Notes under the pieces: generated by a model
Told to the model about the DNA's origin: nothing
The model's input: the letters and a program-made list of their open reading frames with translations, nothing else
Databases searched by the model: none
Translations under genes and position numbers: made by a program
In this document: positions 9,888 through 19,585 of the stretch, in pieces
How the letters are laid out: every line of letters begins with the position of its first letter
How positions within the stretch are numbered: the first letter of the stretch is position 1
NCBI RefSeq assembly: GCF_011067745.1
Contig: NZ_JAAMPJ010000002.1
Coordinates: forward strand, 124,001 to 188,000
Direction: 5' to 3'
From: Lentzea alba
Lineage (GTDB): Bacteria; Actinomycetota; Actinomycetes; Mycobacteriales; Pseudonocardiaceae
DNA length: 64,000 nucleotides

Positions 9888-9916
9888 GTCGCTGAACGTT
9901 GTCTCCGTGTTACTAT
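9888..9916 (+). promoter_or_regulatory. Candidate greA promoter
   Basis: A TACTAT hexamer at 9911-9916 resembles an actinobacterial -10 box. GCTGAA at 9888-9893 lies 17 nt before it as a weak -35. It lies just upstream of two hairpins in the greA leader. Read by eye; no start-site data. Confidence 0.35.
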
Positions 9917-9926
9917 TGCCGCTCAA

Positions 9927-9954
9927 GCACGGCCCCGGCGCGGGCCGTGTTTTT
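9927..9954 (+). terminator. Intrinsic terminator in front of greA
   Basis: CACGGCCC pairs with GGGCCGTG around a short GC loop and is followed directly by five T residues, a good Rho-independent terminator by actinobacterial standards. It could end the DUF4307 transcript. If the -10 box at 9911 is real it lies inside the greA leader and would act as an attenuator. A second GC-rich hairpin (9957-9980, GTTCCGGGC / GCCCGGGAAC) follows without a T-tract. Confidence 0.65.
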
Positions 9955-10022
9955 CCGTTCCGGGCCCCCGGCCCGGGAACTATCTGGGGCACACGTGTGC
10001 GCCAGAGCAAGACGAGGAGTTG

Positions 10023-10517
10023 GTGACCGTGAGCGACACCCAGGTGACCTGGCTGACCCAGGAGGCCTACGACCGGCTCAAGGCTGAGCTGGACGAACTT
10101 ATCGCGTACCGCCCGGTCATGGCTGCCGAGATCAACGCCCGCCGCGAAGAGGGCGACCTCCGCGAGAACGGCGGCTACCACGCGGCACGCGAGGAGCAGG
10201 GCAAGCAGGAGGCGCGCATCCGCCAGCTGCACGAGCTGCTCCAGGCCGCGAAGGTCGGCGAGGCCCCCACCACCAAGGGTGTCGCGGCGCCGGGCACGGT
10301 GCTCACGATCCGTTACGACGGCGACGACGAGACCGAGACCTTCCTGCTCGCGACCCGCGAAGAGGGCGCGCACGGCGAGATGGAGGTCTACTCCCCGGTT
10401 TCGCCGCTCGGCAAGGCGCTCAACGGCGCGAAGGACGGCGAGACCGTCGAGTACGAGCTGCCCAACGGCAAGCTCCAGAAGGTCACGTTGATCTCTGCTG
10501 TTCCGTACTCGGCGTAG
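10023..10517 (+). CDS. greA: Transcription elongation factor GreA
   Basis: 164 aa. The N-terminal coiled coil contains [20 protein letters not shown], with the conserved acidic pair at the tip that stimulates RNA polymerase transcript cleavage, followed by the FKBP-like C-terminal domain ([20 protein letters not shown]). It rescues arrested transcription complexes. Starts at GTG 10023 or 10029; GAGGAG at 10013-10018 fits either. A strong hairpin follows the stop. Same neighbourhood as mycobacterial greA (metB, DUF4307 and mca nearby). Confidence 0.96.
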   Translation: MTVSDTQVTWLTQEAYDRLKAELDELIAYRPVMAAEINARREEGDLRENGGYHAAREEQGKQEARIRQLHELLQAAKVGEAPTTKGVAAPGTVLTIRYDGDDETETFLLATREEGAHGEMEVYSPVSPLGKALNGAKDGETVEYELPNGKLQKVTLISAVPYSA

Positions 10518-10533
10518 TCACGCCACACGACGC

Positions 10534-10569
10534 GTGAAGGGCCGGTCACTTCTGTGGCCGGCCCTTCAC
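10534..10569. terminator. Bidirectional terminator between greA and the Lrp/AsnC gene
   Basis: A perfect 12-bp stem (GTGAAGGGCCGG with CCGGCCCTTCAC) around a 12-nt loop that can pair further (CAC/GTG). The stop codon and last codons of the minus-strand regulator lie within the loop and right arm, so one hairpin serves both convergent genes. Confidence 0.75.
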
Positions 10570-11055
10570 ACGTTCAAGGAGCGGTCGCACGCGTGGGGGC
10601 ACGGGGGTCGACAACGCGATGGAGGTCGACAGCCGACGCACGTGCGGCACGTCGACGATGTGATCGACCACGCGCTGCAGGTCCGCGTTCGACCTCGCGA
10701 CCATTCTCACGAAGAGATCGCCCTGGCCGGTCGTCGCGTGCACCTCGCACACCTCGCTGATCGCGGCCAGCCCCTCGCACACCTCCGCGCGCCGGCCCTG
10801 CGCGATCTCGACCACCGCGAACGCCGTCAGCCCGTAGCCCATCGCGCCGAGGTCCAGCGCCGGCGGGAACCCGGTGAGCACTCCTTTGTCGACAAGGCGA
10901 TCAAGTCGGGCCTGCACGGTTCCCCGCGCGACCCCCAGCCGCCGCGAGCATTCGAGGACGCCGAGCCGCGGCTCGTCTGTCAAGAGCAACAGCAGCCTCG
11001 CGTCGAGTTCGTCGACAGGCTGGTCAGAGTGCTCACTCTGTTGATCCGAAGGCAT
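10546..11055 (-). CDS. Lrp/AsnC-family transcriptional regulator (likely hpd regulator)
   Basis: 169 aa. An N-terminal winged helix-turn-helix (LDARLLLLLTDEPRLGVLE..., then RRLGVARGTVQARLDRL) is followed by a RAM effector-binding domain (TAFAVVEIAQGRR ... VHATTGQGDLFVRMVA). It is divergent from hpd with 74 bp between starts, the classic arrangement of a local regulator and its target. In related actinobacteria such HpdR/AsnC regulators respond to tyrosine or its keto acid; the effector here is inferred. Its 3' end runs into the shared terminator. Confidence 0.9.
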   Translation of the reverse strand: MPSDQQSEHSDQPVDELDARLLLLLTDEPRLGVLECSRRLGVARGTVQARLDRLVDKGVLTGFPPALDLGAMGYGLTAFAVVEIAQGRRAEVCEGLAAISEVCEVHATTGQGDLFVRMVARSNADLQRVVDHIVDVPHVRRLSTSIALSTPVPPRVRPLLERVKGRPQK

Positions 11056-12311
<1,256 letters not shown>

Positions 12312-12365
12312 TGGCATTCCCCCGGTAGGCTGCTTCACGGGGGATACACATCGTGGGGAGGTGGC

Positions 12366-12611
12366 ATGGCACTCGTACGACGCGTGGCCGCGGTGATTCC
12401 GCTGGTCGGAGCCGTGACCACGGCTGCGGCACTGACCGGAGCGGCGTTCTTGACCGTGGCGCACGCCGGTTGTGACGAGGCCGGCCGCTTCGTCCGCACT
12501 GGCGATTCGATCGAGTTCGTCGGCGGCTGCGTCAACGGCGCTGACCTTCCGGCGGCGCCCGCGGCCGAGGCCGAGAACGTGGACAGGTTCAGCGGCTCCA
12601 AGAAGCCTTAG
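12366..12611 (+). CDS. Small secreted or membrane-anchored protein, 81 aa
   Basis: A basic start (MALVRR) is followed by a roughly 25-residue hydrophobic stretch (VAAVIPLVGAVTTAAALTG) ending AHAG, as in a signal peptide. The mature part is about 47 residues with two cysteines (AGCDE and GGCVNG) that could form one disulfide. GGGGAGG lies just before the ATG. I do not recognise the family. It ends 5 bp before the first copy of the palindromic repeat. Confidence 0.55.
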   Translation: MALVRRVAAVIPLVGAVTTAAALTGAAFLTVAHAGCDEAGRFVRTGDSIEFVGGCVNGADLPAAPAAEAENVDRFSGSKKP

Positions 12612-12616
12612 CGAGC

Positions 12617-12669
12617 TTGATGAGGGGAGCTTTCATAAACCTGAGGTTTATGAAAGCTCCCCTCATCAA
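12617..12669. repeat. 53-bp palindrome, copy 1
   Basis: Perfect inverted repeat of 26-nt arms around one central base (arm begins TTGATGAGGGGAGC and ends AAACCT). It lies between the convergent ends of the small secreted-protein gene and metB, where it could also serve as a bidirectional terminator. Nearly identical copies occur at 44415-44467 and 45486-45544. Confidence 0.95.
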
Positions 12670-12681
12670 CTTCGTTTGGGG

Positions 12682-13827
12682 TTAGCCCAGGGCTTCGAGG
12701 AGGTCGGCCACCAGGTCGTCGCCGGACTCGATGCCCACGGAGACGCGGACCAGGTCAGCGGGGACTTCCAGCATGGAACCCGCGGTCGAGGCGTGGGTCA
12801 TCTTGCCTGGGTGCTCGATCAGCGATTCGACGCCGCCGAGCGACTCCGCCAGCGTGAAGAGCTTGGTGCGGGCGCACACCTCGAGCGCGGCCTCCTCGCC
12901 ACCCTCGACGAGGAACGACACCATGCCGCCGAACCGCCGCATCTGCTTGGCCGCGACGACGTGCCCGGGGTGCGACTCCAGGCCGGGGTAGATGACCTTC
13001 TTCACGCGCGGGTGACGCGTCAGGGCCTCGGCCACCAGTTCGGCGTTGTCGGAGTGCTTCTCCATGCGCAGCTCAAGGGTCTTGATGCCGCGCAACGTCA
13101 GGTAGGCGTCGAACGGCCCGGGCACCGCGCCGGCACCGTTCTGCAGGAACCCGAACGCCGCGTCGATCTCCTCGTCGGAGGTGACGAGGGCGCCGCCCAC
13201 GACGTCGGAGTGGCCGCCGACGTACTTGGTCGTCGAGTGCAGCACCACGTCCGCGCCCAGCTCCAGCGGGGTCTGCAGGGCGGGCGAGGCGAAGGTGTTG
13301 TCGACGACGAGCTTGGCGCCCGCCTCGTGCGCGACGGAGGCGATGGCCGCGATGTCGCCGATGTTCAGCAGCGGGTTGGTCGGCGTCTCGATCCACACGA
13401 GCTTCGTGGCGGGCGTGATGGCCGCGCGGATGGCGTCCACGTCCGAGACCGGCGCCGGCGAGTGGGTGACGCCCCACTGCGAGAAGACCTTGTCGATCAG
13501 CCGGAACGTGCCGCCGTAGGCGTCGTTCGGGATGACGATGTGGTCGCCGGGCTTGAGGAACGTGCGCAGCGCCGCGTCGGTCGCACCCATGCCGGAGGAG
13601 AACGCACGACCGAAGCGCCCGCGTTCCAGCGACGCGAGGCACGTCTCGAGGGCGCGGCGGGTCGGGTTGCCGGTGCGCGAGTACTCGAAGCCCTCACGCA
13701 GCCCGCCCACGCCGTCCTGGGCGTACGTGGACGTCGCGTAGATGGGCACGTTCACCGCACCCGTGGTCGGGTCCGGGTCCTGACCGGCGTGGATCGCCCT
13801 GGTGGCGAAGCCGTATGGGGTGCTCAT
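12682..13827 (-). CDS. metB: Cystathionine gamma-synthase (or related Cys/Met PLP enzyme)
   Basis: 381 aa. Cys/Met-metabolism PLP enzyme: YSRTGNPTR near residues 49-57, WIETPTNPL and DNTFASP, and the PLP lysine in HSTTKYVGGH (K201 by count). The C-terminal HPGKMTHAS favours the MetB branch. It makes cystathionine from O-acyl-homoserine and cysteine, or works in reverse transsulfuration with cbs 2 kb away. The ATG at 13827 overlaps the stop of the upstream membrane-protein gene (ATGA), so it is the third gene of an operon with the RDD protein. MetB versus gamma-lyase activity cannot be settled by eye. Confidence 0.92.
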   Translation of the reverse strand: MSTPYGFATRAIHAGQDPDPTTGAVNVPIYATSTYAQDGVGGLREGFEYSRTGNPTRRALETCLASLERGRFGRAFSSGMGATDAALRTFLKPGDHIVIPNDAYGGTFRLIDKVFSQWGVTHSPAPVSDVDAIRAAITPATKLVWIETPTNPLLNIGDIAAIASVAHEAGAKLVVDNTFASPALQTPLELGADVVLHSTTKYVGGHSDVVGGALVTSDEEIDAAFGFLQNGAGAVPGPFDAYLTLRGIKTLELRMEKHSDNAELVAEALTRHPRVKKVIYPGLESHPGHVVAAKQMRRFGGMVSFLVEGGEEAALEVCARTKLFTLAESLGGVESLIEHPGKMTHASTAGSMLEVPADLVRVSVGIESGDDLVADLLEALG

Positions 13828-14360
13828 CTTTGAAGGGTACTCACCCATCTGGCGGTCGACGGCAATAGTCCAAGTAGTGAACCGACAACCGCGAACAGCA
13901 GCGTGAGCCACACGGTGTCCTGCACGTGCAGCAGGGCGAACGCCAGCACGGGGACGATGGCGCCGAAGGGGAACTCCTGCAGAATCGCGACCAGGACGAT
14001 GCCGAGCACCACCACGGCACCGATCGGCAGCAGGAACCTGCCGAAGCCCACCCTCAGGCACAGCAGCAGACCGCCGATGAGCAACAGCACGGCGGCGAGC
14101 CCCTGCAGCACGAGGAGGATCAGCGGGGTCACGGCGTTGATCAGGAACCCGAACGTCCCCCCGAACTGCGCCAGCGCCCAGATCGTGCCGACCAGGATGA
14201 CAAGACCGGCCAGCGTGCCGAACACACCGCCGAGCACGCCCGTCGCACCACTCGGGCGCGCCGGACCGGGACCACGACCCGGATGACCTGGTCCCTGATG
14301 CGGGCCAGCCCCCGGCCACTGGGAAGTGACCGGGGGCTGGTACGGCTGCTGAGGGTTCAC
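13824..14360 (-). CDS. Membrane protein, 178 aa, between the RDD-protein gene and metB
   Basis: A Pro/Gln/Gly-rich cytoplasmic N-terminus (about 45 residues) is followed by four predicted helices, including TLAGLVILVGTIWALAQF, LILLVLQGLAAVLLLIGGLL and IGAVVVLGIVLVAIL. The GTG at 14360 overlaps the stop of the upstream RDD gene (GTGA), and the stop overlaps the metB ATG, so the three genes are translationally coupled. No catalytic motif. The N-terminal composition resembles that of its upstream neighbour. Confidence 0.75.
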   Translation of the reverse strand: MNPQQPYQPPVTSQWPGAGPHQGPGHPGRGPGPARPSGATGVLGGVFGTLAGLVILVGTIWALAQFGGTFGFLINAVTPLILLVLQGLAAVLLLIGGLLLCLRVGFGRFLLPIGAVVVLGIVLVAILQEFPFGAIVPVLAFALLHVQDTVWLTLLFAVVGSLLGLLPSTARWVSTLQR

Positions 14361-15445
14361 CAACCCTGCTGCTGACCGCCGTAGCCCTGCTGCGGCGGCT
14401 GGCCGTAGCCACCCGGCTGCTGGGGCTGCTGCTGCGGGTAACCGCCGGTGCCCGGCTGCTGCGGGTAGCCGCCGGTGCCGCCGCCGTACTGCGAAGCGGT
14501 CTCCGGGGCGTTGATCACGATGGACTTCATGATCTTGTCGGCCCAGGTCTGCTTCTTGGGCTCCCACAGCGGGGCGAAGAAGCCCGCGTAGCACGGCAGG
14601 GCGTCGACGATGTGGCACAGCTGGCGCACGAACGTCGTACCGCCGCCGAGCGGCTGCATGGTCTCCTCGGAGACCAGCTTGATCTTCGCGACCTTCTTGC
14701 CGATCGACTGACCGGTCTGGCCCTGCTTGATCACCGTGTTCCAGATGATGAAGCCGAAGTTGGCCAGCCAGACGATGACGCCCAGGAAGAGAAGACCGGG
14801 TGCGTCAGCGCCGACCGCGATGCCGACGATGATGTAGTACAGGATCGTCGCGACGACCGAGGGCGCCGCGATGTCGATCAGGTAGCCGACGAAGCGCGAG
14901 CCCCACTCCGCGTAGCCCGTGGGGGGCGGCGGCGCCATGCCGTAACCGGCGGGCGCACCACCGTAGGCGGGCTGGCCGTACGGCTGCTGCGGCTGGCCGT
15001 ACGGGTTCGACTGCGGAGCACCGTACGGCTGCTGCGGCTGACCGTAGGGCTGCTGCTGCGGCTGGCCGTACGGGTTCGACTGCGGAGCACCGTAGGGCTG
15101 CTGCTGCGGGGCGCCGTAGGCCGGCGGCTGCTGCTGCGGAGCACCGTACGGGGGCGACGGCGGCTGGGCGGGGAAACCGCCGGAGCCGGGCCCCTGTGCC
15201 GGGAAGCCGCCCGAACCGTGGGCTGCCGCGGGCGGCACCTGGCCGGGGCTGACGACCTGGGTGGCGTCCGCGTTCTGCTGAGGTGCGGCGGGAGCCTGAC
15301 CAGGCGAGACGACCTGCGTCGCGTCCGGGTTCGGGTTCGCCGCAGAGGGCTGGCCACCTCCCGGGACGATCTGCGTGGCGTCCGCGTTGGGCTCCTGCTG
15401 CGGCTGACCGCCGAACTGGTTTCCTGGCGGCTGCGGAGCGTTCAT
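14357..15445 (-). CDS. RDD-family membrane protein with Pro/Gln/Tyr-rich N-terminus (Pra-like)
   Basis: 362 aa. Residues 1 to about 170 are low-complexity, with three DATQ(V/I)V units followed by PYGAPQ/NPYGQPQ repeats. An RDD domain follows with helices (YLIDIAAPSVVATILYYIIVG; FLGVIVWLANFGFIIWNTV) and the conserved GQSIGKKVAKIKLV, then another Gly/Gln/Pro-rich tail. Genomic position (between cbs and metB) and composition match the mycobacterial proline-rich antigen (Rv1078). Function unknown. The DATQ motifs look like Ser/Thr-kinase targets (see findings). First gene of a three-gene operon. Confidence 0.85.
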   Translation of the reverse strand: MNAPQPPGNQFGGQPQQEPNADATQIVPGGGQPSAANPNPDATQVVSPGQAPAAPQQNADATQVVSPGQVPPAAAHGSGGFPAQGPGSGGFPAQPPSPPYGAPQQQPPAYGAPQQQPYGAPQSNPYGQPQQQPYGQPQQPYGAPQSNPYGQPQQPYGQPAYGGAPAGYGMAPPPPTGYAEWGSRFVGYLIDIAAPSVVATILYYIIVGIAVGADAPGLLFLGVIVWLANFGFIIWNTVIKQGQTGQSIGKKVAKIKLVSEETMQPLGGGTTFVRQLCHIVDALPCYAGFFAPLWEPKKQTWADKIMKSIVINAPETASQYGGGTGGYPQQPGTGGYPQQQPQQPGGYGQPPQQGYGGQQQGW

Positions 15446-15532
15446 CCGGTTTCCAACCCCCTTGGCTGGGCCGTGTGTGAGTAAGACTGATGATCTGGGG
15501 CGTCACGCTATCGGACGCACCGGCTTCTACGC

Positions 15533-16903
15533 TCAGCGACCAGCCAAGAACCCCAGAATGTCCTGCCGAGTGACCACTCCGGCGGGCTTTCCGTCCTCCA
15601 GCACGAGCGCCGCGTCCGCGTTCGACAGCGCGTTCATGGCGATGCCGACGGGCTCGCCCGCGCCGAGCGTGGGCAGCGGCGGCGACATGTGCTTGTCCAG
15701 GCGGTCCGCGAGCTGCGCCTTGCCGGTGAACAGGGCGTCGAGCAGGTCGCGCTCGTTCACCGCGCCCGCGACCTCGGCGGCCATGATGGGCGGTTCGGCG
15801 TTCACGACGGGCATCTGCGAGACGCCGAACTCGCGCAGGATCGCGACCGCGTCACCCACGGTCTCGTTCGGGTGCGCGTGGACGAGGTCGGGGAGCATGC
15901 CGCCCTTGCGCCGGAGCACGTCGCCGACGGTCGCGCCGGTCGAGTCCGGCGGGAGGAAGCCGTAGGAGGCCATCCAGCGGTCGTTGAAGACCTTGGACAG
16001 GTAGCCGCGGCCGCCGTCGGGGAGGATCACGACCACGACGGCGTCTTCCGGCAGGTCCTTCGCGATGCGCAGCGCCGCGGCGGCCGCCATGCCGCAGGAG
16101 CCGCCGACCAGCAGGCCTTCTTCGCGAGCGAGGCGGCGGGTGATGTCGAACGAGTCCGCGTCCGAGACCTCGACGATCTGGTCGCAGATGGTCTTGTCGT
16201 ACGCCTCCGGCCAGAAGTCCTCGCCGACGCCCTCGACCAGGTACGGACGGCCGGTGCCGCCCGAGTAGACGGAGCCCTCCGGGTCCGCGCCGATGACCTG
16301 CACGGCGCCGTTCGAGGCTTCCTTGAGGAAGCGGCCGGTGCCGGAGATCGTGCCGCCGGTGCCGACGCCCGCGACGAAGTGCGTGATCTTGCCCTCGGTC
16401 TGGCGCCAGATCTCGGGACCGGTCTGGTGGTAGTGGCTCGCCGGGTTCTCCGGGTTGGAGTACTGGTTCGGCTTCCACGCGCCCGGGATCTCGCGAACGA
16501 GCCGGTCCGAGACGTTGTAGTAGGAGTCCGGGTGCTCGGGCGCGACGGCCGTCGGGCACACCACGACCTCGGCGCCGTAGGCCTTGAGGACGTTGCGCTT
16601 GTCCTCGCTGACCTTGTCCGGGCACACGAACACGCACTTGTAGCCCTTGCGCTGGGCGACCAGGGCCAGGCCCACGCCGGTGTTGCCCGAGGTCGGCTCG
16701 ACGATCGTGCCGCCGGGCTGCAGCTCACCGGAGCGCTCCGCCGCCTCGACCATCCGAAGCGCGATGCGGTCCTTCACGCTGCCGCCGGGGTTCAGGTACT
16801 CGACCTTGGCCAGCACCGTGGCCTTGATTCCCGACGTCAGGGAGTTGAGCTTCACCAGCGGCGTGTTGCCGACCAGATCAACGACGTGCTCGACGTACTC
16901 CAC
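15533..16903 (-). CDS. cbs: Cystathionine beta-synthase
   Basis: 456 aa. The N-terminal fold II PLP domain contains NPGGSVKDRIA (PLP lysine K44 by count), PTSGNTGVGLA and GTGGTISGTGR (phosphate-binding loop). A pair of CBS domains follows near residues 340-456 (TVGDAVAILREFGVSQMPVV and the ending GVVTRQDILGFLAGR). It condenses homocysteine and serine to cystathionine, the first step of reverse transsulfuration toward cysteine and mycothiol. There is no N-terminal haem domain, as usual for bacteria. ATG at 16903. Confidence 0.94.
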   Translation of the reverse strand: MEYVEHVVDLVGNTPLVKLNSLTSGIKATVLAKVEYLNPGGSVKDRIALRMVEAAERSGELQPGGTIVEPTSGNTGVGLALVAQRKGYKCVFVCPDKVSEDKRNVLKAYGAEVVVCPTAVAPEHPDSYYNVSDRLVREIPGAWKPNQYSNPENPASHYHQTGPEIWRQTEGKITHFVAGVGTGGTISGTGRFLKEASNGAVQVIGADPEGSVYSGGTGRPYLVEGVGEDFWPEAYDKTICDQIVEVSDADSFDITRRLAREEGLLVGGSCGMAAAAALRIAKDLPEDAVVVVILPDGGRGYLSKVFNDRWMASYGFLPPDSTGATVGDVLRRKGGMLPDLVHAHPNETVGDAVAILREFGVSQMPVVNAEPPIMAAEVAGAVNERDLLDALFTGKAQLADRLDKHMSPPLPTLGAGEPVGIAMNALSNADAALVLEDGKPAGVVTRQDILGFLAGR

Positions 16904-17022
16904 CGGTATCTACTCCCCTGCTCCCACTCTCCGAGATAGCGGAACGAAGCCTAGCTCTAGTGACGGCGGAGGTTAATTCGAACAGCGGTACCGACGATTC
17001 ACCGGGAAAGGGGGTGTTGCGG

Positions 17023-17895
17023 ATGATCGGACTCAGGACGCTGCGAGCGGTGGCGATGACCGCCGCGACGCTCGGAGGTCTCTCGGGCGCGCTGGTGGGG
17101 TTGCTGAACGAGCAGGGCAGACGCGCTCGGGCGGCCATCGGCCTGCTGGAGCACCTCTGGCCCGCACCGGACGGCGTGTATCTCGACGACGGCACCGATC
17201 CGCTGCGGCTGGCCGTGCTCGGCGACTCGATGGCGGTGGGCGTCGGTGTGACACATCCCTCGCAGATGCCGGGCGTGTTGCTGGCCCAGGCACTGGCCGA
17301 GGAAGCCGAACGGCCGGTGCGCCTGTCCACGTACGCCATCAGCGGCTCCACCACGCGCGACCTGGTGGCGCAGGTCGACGCGGCCGTGCTGGACGCACCC
17401 CGGGCGGCGCTGATCATCATCGGCGCGAACGACGTGACGTCACGGCTGGGCGTCCGCGAGTCGGCGCTCCTGCTGGGCGAGCAGGTCCGCAGGCTGCGCG
17501 CCATCGGCTGCGGTGTCGTCGTCGGGACCTGCCCCGATCTCGGGATCGTGCGGCCGATTCCGCAGCCGTTGCGGGCGATCGGACATCGGTACAGCCTGCG
17601 GCTCGCGGCGGCGCAGACCGAGGTCGTCAAGCGGGCCGGTGGCCTGCCGGTGTCGTTGGCGAACCTGCTGGCACCCGAGTTCATGGCACGGCACGTCGAC
17701 ATGTTCAGCACCGACCGCTTTCATCCCAGCGCCGCCGGCTACGAGGCCGCGGCGGGCGTGCTGCTCGCGCCGTTGTGCCAGGTGGCGGGCCTGTGGCCGG
17801 GCTGGGCCGTGGCGCCGCTGCCGTTGCGTTCCGCGGCGGCCCTGGCGGTCGGGCCCTCCAGGTGGCCGACGTGGCTGCAGAAGCGGCACGCCTGA
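17023..17895 (+). CDS. SGNH/GDSL-family hydrolase, membrane-anchored (Rv1075c-like)
   Basis: About 290 aa. An N-terminal hydrophobic segment (VAMTAATLGGLSGALVGLL) acts as signal or anchor. The SGNH domain has GDSMAVGVG (nucleophile Ser), a Gly block (YAISGSTTRDL), IIGANDVT (Asn) and a late DRFHPSAAGY (Asp-x-x-His). All four SGNH blocks are present, so it should be an active esterase or lipase acting outside the membrane. The ATG at 17023 has AAAGGGGG 8 nt upstream; a GTG at 16960 opens a longer frame without a ribosome site. Divergent from cbs, as in mycobacteria. Confidence 0.85.
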   Translation: MIGLRTLRAVAMTAATLGGLSGALVGLLNEQGRRARAAIGLLEHLWPAPDGVYLDDGTDPLRLAVLGDSMAVGVGVTHPSQMPGVLLAQALAEEAERPVRLSTYAISGSTTRDLVAQVDAAVLDAPRAALIIIGANDVTSRLGVRESALLLGEQVRRLRAIGCGVVVGTCPDLGIVRPIPQPLRAIGHRYSLRLAAAQTEVVKRAGGLPVSLANLLAPEFMARHVDMFSTDRFHPSAAGYEAAAGVLLAPLCQVAGLWPGWAVAPLPLRSAAALAVGPSRWPTWLQKRHA

Positions 17896-17986
17896 GTTTC
17901 GGAATTCTCGTCACTCGCGCTGGCCGGGGTGAGCGGGCGTTAACTAGGCTCGGCGGCAACCTTGACTCTCAACGAGGAGTTTCGTG

Positions 17987-19207
17987 ATGCCAGAGGCCGT
18001 GATCGTCTCCGCTGCCCGCTCCCCCATCGGCCGCGCGGGCAAGGGCTCGCTGAAGGACCTGCGGCCGGACGACCTGGCGGCCCGGATGGTGCGGGCGGCG
18101 CTCGACAAGGTGCCGCAGCTCGACCCCGCGCAGATCGACGACCTGATGCTCGGCTGCGGCCTGCCCGGCGGTGAGCAGGGCTTCAACATGGCGCGCGTCG
18201 TCTCCGTGCTGCTGGGCCAGGACTCGCTGCCCGGCACGACCGTGACGCGGTACTGCGCTTCGTCGCTGCAGACCACGCGCATGGCCCTGCACGCCATCAA
18301 GGCGGGCGAGGGCGACGTGTTCATCTCGGCCGGTGTCGAGATGGTGTCGCGGTTCGCCAAGGGCAGCTCCGACTCGTGGCCGGACACCCACAACCCGCTC
18401 TTCGGCGACGCCGAGGCCCGCACGGCCGCCACGGCTGCTTCTGGCGCCTCGGAGTGGGTGGACCCGCGGTCGCTCGACGTCGTGCCGGACGTCTACATCC
18501 CGATGGGCCAGACCGCCGAGAACCTGGCGCTGCTCAAGGGCGTCTCGCGCCAGGAGATGGACGAGTTCGGCGTCCGCTCGCAGAACCTCGCCGAGAAGGC
18601 CATCGCCAACGGCTTCTGGGCCCGCGAGATCACCCCGGTGACGCTGCCCGACGGCACCGTGGTCTCCGCCGACGACGGCCCGCGCGCCGGCGTCAGCTAC
18701 GAGGCCGTGTCGCAGCTGAAGCCCGTGTTCCGCCCCGACGGCCGCATCAACGCCGGCAACTGCTGCCCGCTCAACGACGGCGCCGCCGCTCTCGTGATCA
18801 TGTCCGACACCAAGGCCCGCGAGCTCGGCATCACGCCGCTCGCCCGGATCGTGTCGACGGGCGTCTCGGGCCTGTCGCCGGAGATCATGGGCCTCGGCCC
18901 GGTCGAGGCGTCGAAGCGCGCGCTGGCTCTCGCCGGACTGTCGGTGTCGGACATCGACCTGGTGGAGATCAACGAGGCGTTCGCGGCCCAGGTGATTCCG
19001 TCGTACCAGGACCTCGGAATCGAGTTGGATCGTTTGAACGTGAATGGTGGCGCGATCGCCGTCGGCCACCCGTTCGGCATGACCGGTGCGCGCATCACCA
19101 CGACGTTGATCAATTCTCTGCAGTTCCACGACAAGCAGTTCGGTCTTGAGACCATGTGCGTCGGCGGCGGCCAGGGCATGGCAATGGTGATCGAGCGCCT
19201 CAGCTGA
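17987..19207 (+). CDS. Acetyl-CoA C-acyltransferase (thiolase)
   Basis: 406 aa. Thiolase motifs: RYCASSLQTT with nucleophile C90 by count, NGGAIAVGHPFGMTGAR with the catalytic His, and the late METMCVGGGQG-type second Cys motif (LETMCVGGGQGMAMV). It catalyses the last step of fatty acid beta-oxidation, or condensation in reverse. The neighbourhood matches mycobacterial fadA3 (Rv1074c). ACGAGGAG lies 7 nt before the ATG at 17987. Followed by a strong terminator. No beta-oxidation dehydrogenase is adjacent. Confidence 0.93.
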   Translation: MPEAVIVSAARSPIGRAGKGSLKDLRPDDLAARMVRAALDKVPQLDPAQIDDLMLGCGLPGGEQGFNMARVVSVLLGQDSLPGTTVTRYCASSLQTTRMALHAIKAGEGDVFISAGVEMVSRFAKGSSDSWPDTHNPLFGDAEARTAATAASGASEWVDPRSLDVVPDVYIPMGQTAENLALLKGVSRQEMDEFGVRSQNLAEKAIANGFWAREITPVTLPDGTVVSADDGPRAGVSYEAVSQLKPVFRPDGRINAGNCCPLNDGAAALVIMSDTKARELGITPLARIVSTGVSGLSPEIMGLGPVEASKRALALAGLSVSDIDLVEINEAFAAQVIPSYQDLGIELDRLNVNGGAIAVGHPFGMTGARITTTLINSLQFHDKQFGLETMCVGGGQGMAMVIERLS

Positions 19208-19243
19208 GCTGGGGTTTTCTTCAAGATCTGCAAATTGACGCTT

Positions 19244-19280
19244 GCAAGTAGCTCCGCTTCACCCGAACGGAGCTACTTGC
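19244..19280 (+). terminator. Terminator after the thiolase gene
   Basis: A perfect 13-bp stem, GCAAGTAGCTCCG with CGGAGCTACTTGC, around an 11-nt loop, followed by CTGCCCCCTTTCT. About 36 bp after the stop codon. Confidence 0.8.
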
Positions 19281-19375
19281 CTGCCCCCTTTCTGCCGATG
19301 AGATGAATCGTCGCGCAACCGCGTCATCGGGCGAGGGGAAGTCCGTCCCTACCGACGAGCAAGGAGGGGTCGGAC

Positions 19376-19585
19376 ATGCCCTACGTGTGGTGGCAAAGCG
19401 AATACGACCTGCAGTGCCACGCTTTCTCTCGCGATCAAGCCGACGGTTCTCGCAGCTTTTACGAGGCCGTCTGCGAACACTCGGTGCCCGACGAGCGGGT
19501 TTCCCGTGCTCAAAGTGGCGCCCTCTGCACGACCTGCCTGATCAAGGTGGGCACCGAACTGCCGGACGTGCGCTGGCGGGCCTAA
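19376..19585 (+). CDS. Small Cys/His protein, 69 aa, possible zinc binder
   Basis: Opens MPYVWWQSEYDLQCHAF, with single Cys/His residues at CH (14-15) and CEH (33-35), and ends with a CTTC knuckle (CxxC at 51-54). This spacing could make one or two zinc sites. GCAAGGAGGGG precedes the ATG by about 8 nt, a very strong ribosome site, which supports it as a real gene. Its stop overlaps the convergent methyltransferase gene by 4 bp. I do not know the family. Confidence 0.65.
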   Translation: MPYVWWQSEYDLQCHAFSRDQADGSRSFYEAVCEHSVPDERVSRAQSGALCTTCLIKVGTELPDVRWRA

